NCBI GenBank assembly: GCA_023548195.1
Contig: JAJHZJ010000695.1
Span: forward strand, 248,001-312,000
Length of the DNA stretch: 64,000 bases
Direction of reading: 5' to 3'
DNA from: Bettongia penicillata ogilbyi
Taxonomy: Eukaryota; Chordata; Mammalia; Diprotodontia; Potoroidae
Below are positions 57,200 to 64,000 of this stretch, piece after piece. The notes below the pieces were generated by a model that had not been told where the DNA came from, made no database searches, and worked only from the letters and a program-made list of their open reading frames with translations. Numbering within the stretch: position 1 is the first letter of the stretch; each line of letters starts with the position of its first letter. Made by a program: the position numbers and the translations under genes.

Positions 57200-59320
57200 C
57201 TTGTTCTGCTCCTTTCGCTCAGCATCACTTCATATAAGTCTTTCTAGGCCTCTCTGAAGTCTTCCTTTTTATCATTTCTTACAGCACAATAGTATTCCAT
57301 TACATTCATATGCCACAATTTATTCAGGCATTCCCCAATTGATGGGCATCCCCTTGATTTCCAGTTTTGGGCCACCACAAACAGTGCTGCTATAAATATT
57401 TTTGTACATGTGGGACCCTTTATCATCTTTATGATCTCCTGGGGATACAGTCCTAGAAGCAGTATTGCTGGGTCAAAAGGTATGCACATTTTTGTAGCCC
57501 TATAGGCAAAGTTCCAAATTGCTCTCCAGAATGGTTGGGTCAGCTCACAGCTCCACCAACAATGCATTAGTTCCAACTCTCCCACATCTTCTCCAACGTT
57601 TATTATCATCCTGTTTTGTCATCCTGTCCTGTTTTGTTAACCAATCTGATAGGTGTGATGTGGTATCAAGGAGATGTTTTGATTCATATCTCTGTAATCA
57701 ATATTGATTTAGGGCATTTTTTCATATGACTATAGATAGCTTTGATTTATTCCTCTAAAAACTGCCTGTTCATATCCTTTGACCATTTGTCAGTTGGGAA
57801 ATGACATGTATTCTTGTACATTTGACCCAATTTGCTACATATTTTATGTATGAGGCTTTTATCACAGAAACTAGCTGCAAAACTTCTTTCCCAGTTTTCT
57901 GCTTCTTCTCCTAATCTTGGTTGCACTGGGTTTGTTTGTGCGAAATCTTTTCAATTTAATGTAATCAAAATTATTCATTTTGCACTTCTTAATGCCCTCT
58001 GTCTCTTGTTTAGTCAAAAATTTTTTCCTTCTCCATAAATCTGATAAGTACACTATTCCTTCCTCCTCCAATTTGTTTAATAGTATCAATCTTTATATTT
58101 ACATCATGTACCCATTTGGACTTTATTCTTGTATATAGTGTCAGGCGTTGGTCTATGCCTAGTTTCTGTGACACTGTTATCCAGTTTTCCCAGCAATTTT
58201 TGTCCAACAGTGAGTTCTTATCCTGAAGCTGGGGTCCTTGGGTTCGTCAAACAGTAGATTACTATATTCATTGACTATTGTGTCTTGAGTACCTAGCTTA
58301 TTAGAGTGGTCTATCCTTCTGTTTCTTAGCCAATACCAAGTGGTTTTGATAATTGCTGCTTTATAATACAATTTGAGATCTGGTAAGAGTTAGGCCACCT
58401 TCCCTACCATTTCTTTTCATTAGTTCCCTTGATATTCTGGGTCTTTTGTTCTTCCAGATGAATTTTGATATTATTTTCTAGCTGGAGAAAATAATTATCT
58501 GATAGTTTGATTGGTATGGCACTAAGTAAGTAAATCAATTTGGGTAGAATTGTCATTTTCATTATATTGACTCAGCCTACCCACGAGCAACTGATGTTTT
58601 TCCCCTACTTAGATCTGACTTTATTTGTGCAAAAAGTGTCTTGTAATTGTGTTCATATATTCCCTGAATTTGTTTTGGCAGGTAGACTCCCAAGTATTTT
58701 ATAGTGTCTACCCCTAGATTTTAATAGAATTTCTCCTTCTATCTCTTGCTTTTGGAATTTCTAATATATAGAAATGCAGATTTGTGTGGGTTTATTTTGT
58801 AATCTACAACTTTGCCAAAGTTGTCTATTATTTCAAGTGGTTTTTTTACTTGAATATCTGGGAATCTCTAAGCGTATCATTTTATCTGCAAAGAGTGAAC
58901 TTAGTTTCTTCTTTGCCTATTCTAATTCCTTAAATTACTTTATCTTCTATAATTACTATAATTGCTACAGTTAACATTTCTAGTACCATATTGAATAATA
59001 GTGGTGATAATGGACATCATTGCTTCAGCCCTGATCTTCTGGAAATGCACCTAGCTTATCTCCATTGCATATAATGCTTGCTAAAGTTTTTAGGTAGATA
59101 CTGCTTATTATTTTATGGAAAGTTTCCTTTATTGCTACACTCTCCAATGTTTTCAATAGGAATGGGTGTTGTATTTTGTCAAAAGCTTTTTCTGCATCTA
59201 ATGAGATAATCATGTGGTTTCTGTTAGGTTTATTGTTGATATTTTCAACAAAGCTACTAGTTTTCCTAATATTGAACCAGCCCTGCATTCCTAGTATGAA
59301 TACTACCTGAACATAATATA
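57200..59320 (-). pseudogene. L1 ORF2 (reverse transcriptase) remnant
   Basis: Decayed ORF2, read in several frames. The RT-domain piece at 59025-59288 includes SLDAEKAFDKIQ, the conserved motif with the first catalytic-site aspartate, but the downstream FADD block is not in one frame. The C-terminal third (58371 to 57244) includes the conserved WKDR-like end (NWKSRGCPSIGECLNKLWHM, MEYYCAVRNDKKEDFREA). Numerous stops and frameshifts mean no activity. Confidence 0.85.
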
Positions 59321-59339
59321 TTTTTCACAAGATATCTCA

Positions 59340-59618
59340 GTCATTAGTTTCTACTTGCCCAATCCTAATTTTTATCAAATTGTTTTCTTCAGTTAGCTTT
59401 TGCATGTCCTTTTCCCTCTGTCCAATTTTTCCTTTTAAGGAATTATTTTCTCCAGTTAGTTTTTGTACTTCCTTTTCCATTTGTTCAATTTTCCTTTTTA
59501 AAAAGCTGGCCTCTTCAGTGAATTCTTTTTTCATACTTTTAAAATCATTGGCCAATTTCTCTTCTATTTCCTTTTTCAGCTCTTCCAAGAATGCTCTTTG
59601 AGCATGCGAGCAGTTCAT
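59340..59618 (-). pseudogene. L1 ORF1 remnant (coiled coil only)
   Basis: 93 codons: ELKKEIEEKLANDFKSMKKE, SFLKRKIEQMEKEVQKLTGE, QREKDMQKLTEENNLIKI, ended at 59340 where the deletion joins ORF2. The RNA-recognition and C-terminal domains are lost. It diverges from the HAL1 ORF1 copies (the NDFKSMKKEF part), so it belongs to another L1 subfamily. Confidence 0.75.
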
Positions 59619-60459
59619 AATCCCTTCTGAAGTTTCAAATGGGAGTACAGTCTGAATACTGACCTCTTTGGTATTTGTGTCTTGGTCCTTGTCCCCATAG
59701 AAAGATTCTATGGTCTTTTCCTTCTTCCTTTGTTCTTCTTACTCATGATGATGACCCTTTGTGTGTTGCGGTCTGTGGTTCTTTAAGCTAGAAGTTAAAG
59801 AACCTGGTGCTGACTTGGCTGGTGTGAAAAAGCCCAGGCCAGGTGAATTCTTTCTTTTTATGTTTCCCTAGATTAATCCTGGAGCTAGCTTGTTAAATCT
59901 GAGGGATTATCATCTAGTCATGGGAGATCTTCTCAGCTGAGCTAGTGCAAAGGCAAACTCAGGGATTGGTGATCTCAGCTGCCCCATTGTCTTCCCATTT
60001 CCCCTGGAGTGCTGAGGCACTCCTGGATTCCTGGTGTTGGTGTTTGCGGTCTCCACTCCCCTGGGTCTCTGAATCTCCTCCTAGTTCTCTGAGATGGGGC
60101 TGCCTCAGACAGCTCTGGTCCTCTGTCACAGTAAAAGGAATACTCTTTAATGATTTTCCTAGCCTCAGGTGCTATGAGACTGTTTGCCCCTTCTGCTGAT
60201 CCCAATGTTTCAGCATTTTTCTGTGGAAATATTTTATGGTTCTTTCAAGGTCAACAAGGGGAGGGGAAAAGAACATTTAGTGATCACTATGCCATTTTGA
60301 TTCCTGGAAGTTCAAGTACGTGACTTACAGACATTTAATGTGTGGGGTGATAGTCTCAGCAGCACCTGCTGCTGATAACTGGGGCTCTGCAGCTCTCACT
60401 CACTCGGCTTCACTGGTCTCCCACCCTGGGTTGCTTCCACCGTGCTGCCACTGCCTCCA

Positions 60460-60790
60460 ATAGGTCTGTTTAAGAAGTAATCAGGGGATGCCACCTTTAA
60501 TGAGGCAAAGAAAAATAATTACATCAGACTTGGGGGAAAATAGCAACAGTTACTACTCATAATCTCTCTTAAGGCAGAAAAGTCCAGAAAATAGGCCTTA
60601 AATGAATCTTGGGCAGGAGCCTTGTGTTGTCCAGTCTATGGGCTTCAGAGTGTAGTAGGTTTAAGGTTTTGGGAAAGGGAAGGGAAGTGACTTGCACTTG
60701 ACTTTATTTTGAGTGAGGGACAGCTGTACAAGCTCACCAGCCTCACTACTCTTCACTCTGTGCTAGGTGGGTAGGGACTTGTTATCTACT
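60460..60790 (+). repeat. Dispersed repeat (partner of 3798-4030) plus SINE piece
   Basis: 60463-60675 shares ordered blocks with 3798-4030. Then 'gaagtgacttgcacttgact' plus ttattttgagtgagggacagc and caccagcctcactact is a piece of the gaagaggacc-type SINE. Confidence 0.6.
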
Positions 60791-60894
60791 TTATGTGAGC
60801 CACAGTGAATTGGGGTTAAGATTTGATCTTTGAATAAAAAATGCAGCCAGTAAACCCCAAAGAAAAAAGGGAGAGGAGGAGCTTCTATTCACTG

Positions 60895-61065
60895 TCACGT
60901 TGTTTGTCCTGCACTGCAGAAGAGGATCTTGAAATCAAGATGATGACATGACTTGCAGTTGCCTTTGAGTGAGGGAGTGCTGTGCAAAGTCACCCAATCT
61001 CACTTTCTTCTCCTGAGCCATCTATTTCAGGAAATGCAAGGGACCTGAGGACCATCCAGGCACTA
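60895..61065 (+). repeat. Marsupial SINE (gaagaggacc-type family)
   Basis: 'gaagaggatcttgaaatcaa', gatgatgacatgacttgcag, gtgctgtgcaaagtcaccca and tctcactttcttctcctgag, as at 3552-3725. Confidence 0.6.
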
Positions 61066-61119
61066 CAGATCTTGTAAGAATAGTTATGGTCCTCAAGGTG
61101 TGATTAGGGAGGAATATCT

Positions 61120-61345
61120 GAAAGGGAGCTCAAGATGGCCCCAAGCAGGTACCCCTCCCTCTCGTGTTCAGGACCCTCCTGGGATTCCTTTGTTTCAGAC
61201 AGAGGGACAGATGATCCTCTTACTGTCCCCTCAGGTTGGGGGAGGGAATAAGACTCCTCTGGAAGCACCTTACAGCCCAGAGGAAGGCACTCAAAATATT
61301 GTGGAAATGAACGTTGACTAAAATAAATAAATAAATATTTTTAAG
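61120..61345 (+). mobile_element. Short HAL1/L1-derived chimera
   Basis: It begins gggagctcaagatggcccc, like an L1 5' start, and ends cactcaaaatattgtggaaa plus tgaacgttgac and (TAAA)n, which is the HAL1 3' terminus seen at 51900 and 53700. With only about 225 bp in all, most of the element is missing. The central part is not clearly HAL1. Confidence 0.4.
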
Positions 61346-62010
61346 ATGTGCATACCCTTTAACACAGCAATGCCACTTCTAGGAGTATTTATCAAAGAAA
61401 TCATAAAAATGGGAAAAGGGTCTACATGTACAAAAATATTTATAGCAGCTCTCTTTGCAGTGGCCAAGAATTGGAAATTGTGGAGATGCTCATCAGTTGG
61501 AGAATGGCTGAACAAGTTGTGGTATATGAATTTAATGGAATACTATTGTCCTATAAGAAATGATAAACATGCAGACTTCAGAAAAAACTAGAAAGATTTA
61601 TATGAACTGATGCTGAGTAAAGTGAGCAGAACCAGAAAAACATTGTACACAGTAACAGCTACAGTCTGCAGTGGCTGATTTTGATAGACTTAGCCCTCCT
61701 TAGCAATGCAAGGACCTAACACAATTCCAAGGGCCTCATGATGGAAAATGCCATGCACAAGCAGAGAAAGAATTATGGGGAATCAATACACAGTGAAGCA
61801 AACTATTTTCTTTTTTGTTATCTTCCATCTTCTGATATTATGCTAATTCAACCAACTTGGGAATGTTGGTCCTGTTAGTGTTTTTCAGGGTGGTGGTGAT
61901 GATGCTGATAAAGCTAATGTTTACAGTGAAAATAAAGATGACAGCAAAACTAGACTGAATTAATCAATAAGGAAAAAAAAGACTAAAGCATCCAACTTGT
62001 ATTTTCCATC
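61345..62010 (+). mobile_element. L1, 5'-truncated 3' end
   Basis: ORF2 C-terminal text in sense: agcaatgccacttctaggag, VAKNWKLWRCSSVGEWLNKL, WYMNLMEYYCPIRNDK, ctgatgctgagtaaagtgagc, then a decayed 3' UTR. Confidence 0.8.
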
Positions 62011-62034
62011 CCCACTGCCCACAAGATTCCCTCC

Positions 62035-62052
62035 AAAGAAAAGTGACTTAGG
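62035..62052. repeat. Target-site duplication of TAGLN2 retrocopy, left
   Basis: aaagaaaagtgacttagg, identical to 63553-63570. The exact boundary on the left depends on how many shared G or A bases belong to the insert. Confidence 0.92.
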
Positions 62053-62113
62053 GGCCACTCACTGCGCGCCGCGCCCCAGCCTGCTCAGCTCTCCATCCAC
62101 CGCCTCGCGGTAA

Positions 62114-62737
<624 letters not shown>

Positions 62738-63513
62738 TCACCACTCTTCCTTACCCCTCCTTGAATGGTTAATATATTTCTAGCAGTGACATTCCCAGGA
62801 AGCCCGTGGAACTTTCAAGCCCTTTCTGTTCCCAACTCCTCCTCTTCTCATCCTGCTCCTTACCCACTGGTGGCACGGCTTCTCCTGTTGTGCCTACAGG
62901 TGCTGAGCCAGTGCTTTCTCACCTTGAACTTGCTGTAGAACACTCCCTGTCCCCAAATCAGCAAAACTGGACCAGCCACCCCATCCTCCCTTCTCCCGGA
63001 CCAAAACTGGGGGGTAGCTGACCCCTTCAACATTCCTATTCATTCTCCCACCCTGGCTTGCCCTTTCGTTTGGGAATTTGCACCCATATAGCCATTCCTT
63101 AGGCCAGGGTTCAGGGCACTGCCTTGAAAGGAGATGAACATGGGACCAATTTCTCTTCCACAAGGTTGTTCTTCCTGTTCCCCCTACCCCCAGCCTTGAT
63201 ACTGTGGGGACTTAATTTATAGGGAGGAGCCTATGGTGGCTGCTGTTCTGGCCACAGCTGGACTTTGAAAGCCACACATCTGGGCAAGCCTCTCCTTGGC
63301 AGAGGCCTCTTTTCCCCTTGGTCCCTCCCTTCTTGGCATTCCCTTTGGCCTATTCTCCTCTTTACCCAGTAGCCTGAGACAGGGCTTGGGAGTGGAGGGA
63401 ATGTCCAGGGAGGTGGACTGGCCTTGCCTTCTCTTCTCTCCTCCGTCCTTCCCCTCTTCCTCAAAAGACCCACCCAGCGTCTGAGACTTGAGGAATATGA
63501 GTTTGCTGATCTG

Positions 63514-63519
63514 AATAAA
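63514..63519 (+). terminator. Polyadenylation signal of TAGLN2 retrocopy
   Basis: AATAAA 17 bases before the encoded poly(A) tail, copied from the parent mRNA. Confidence 0.95.
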
Positions 63520-63552
63520 GATTCCCAGTCTTTGTAAAAAAAAAAAAAAAAA

Positions 63553-63570
63553 AAAGAAAAGTGACTTAGG
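63553..63570. repeat. Target-site duplication of TAGLN2 retrocopy, right
   Basis: aaagaaaagtgacttagg, identical to 62035-62052. Its first As overlap the poly(A) tail. Confidence 0.92.
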
Positions 63571-63854
63571 TTATGATCTTGGTGAGAGTTTCATCATACT
63601 TGCTAAGAATTTTATATGCTGGCTGAATTCAGAATGAATAATTTATATTATTCTATCCTACTATTCTATTCTATTCAGTATCCTATAAACATTCTCTGTT
63701 AGGGCCTTAGTGTCCTAGGGAACTTTTTTAAACCAGCTCCACATTATACATACCCTCAGTAAATCACATTGGGAGGTGATTTCTAAATATAGTCAAGTTC
63801 TGTTCCTTCAATAGTAAGACACCCATTCCGTCTAGTCTTTGAAATGAAAGGTTG

Positions 63855-64000
63855 GTTTTTTTTTTATTGTATTTAGCATTTTATTTTCCTCAGTTACATG
63901 TAAAAATAATTTTTAACATTCATTTTTAAACCCATGAATTCCAAATTCTCTCTCTTCTTCCCTTCCCCACCCTATCCCTCATTGAGAAGGCAAGCAATAA
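63855..64000 (-). mobile_element. Old L1/HAL1 3' end, antisense, leaves the window
   Basis: 'tttattttcctcagttacat' plus gtaaaaataatttttaacattc, attccaaattctctctcttc and gagaaggcaagcaataa is the antisense 3' end of the older L1 subfamily (compare 15720-15840). It continues beyond 64000. Confidence 0.75.

Larger units (their letters stand above)
56726..60311 (-). mobile_element. L1 with a large internal deletion, antisense
   Basis: On the minus strand it has a 5' end at about 60311 (ttccaggaatcaaaatggca), a 5' UTR, an ORF1 coiled coil (59618 to 59340), and then a jump at about 59335 directly into the ORF2 reverse-transcriptase region (MQGWFNIRKTSSFVENINNK, IISLDAEKAFDKIQHPFL). It continues through the ORF2 C-terminus (YYKAAIIKTTWYWLRNRRID, QNWKSRGCPSIGECLNKLWH) to the 3' UTR and a poly(T) run (56735-56755). 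The ORF1 C-terminus, ORF2 endonuclease and first RT part are missing. Confidence 0.85.

Overview
The window reads as a piece of a marsupial nuclear genome. The reasons are: (i) intronless single-exon olfactory receptor genes of the vertebrate class I (OR51/OR52-type) kind; (ii) many copies of a SINE whose text (cat-tcc-aactc-ttc-atgaccc ... ttggcaaagatac ... gaggaaactgaggcaaa ... ccagatttgaactcagg) is the type common in opossum and Australian marsupials; (iii) L1 and 'half-L1' (HAL1) elements with the marsupial-type coiled-coil ORF1; (iv) older L2, CR1/L3-like, MIR and hAT-like remnants. I cannot fix the species. No prokaryotic features are present and genes are sparse.

Layout. 1-9 kb: AT-rich DNA with an old CR1/L3-like remnant, a 59-bp minisatellite, tandem SINEs, L2 and MIR remnants, and at 5.25-5.45 kb a promoter-like O/E-homeodomain composite followed by a splice donor that may be the 5' end of OR gene 1. 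9.36-10.30 kb: OR gene 1 (+). 10.3-25 kb: repeats, including a complex HAL1 insertion (19.7-23.4 kb). 25.52-26.47 kb: OR gene 2 (+). 26.5-36.4 kb: L2, MIR/SINE and L1 remnants. 36.44-37.39 kb: OR gene 3 (-), a close paralogue of OR 2 in tail-to-tail orientation. 39.8-41.4 kb: a 5'-complete but 3'-truncated HAL1 with perfect target-site duplications. 43-62 kb: a retrotransposon graveyard with several levels of nesting: an L1 is split by an E2F6 retropseudogene (47.67-49.24 kb) and by a HAL1 (49.84-53.75 kb), which is itself split by an ORF-less HAL1 derivative and by SINE material. 62.05-63.56 kb: an intact, apparently young TAGLN2 retrocopy with 199 codons, poly(A) tail and target-site duplications.

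Functionally, the only genes that look capable of making normal products are the three class I olfactory receptors (odorant GPCRs acting through Golf in olfactory neurons) and, if transcribed, the TAGLN2 retrogene. The rest is mostly the record of L1-machinery activity: L1, HAL1, retrocopied mRNAs and SINEs, many with recognisable target-site duplications. All family names rest on recognition by eye; no database search was run.
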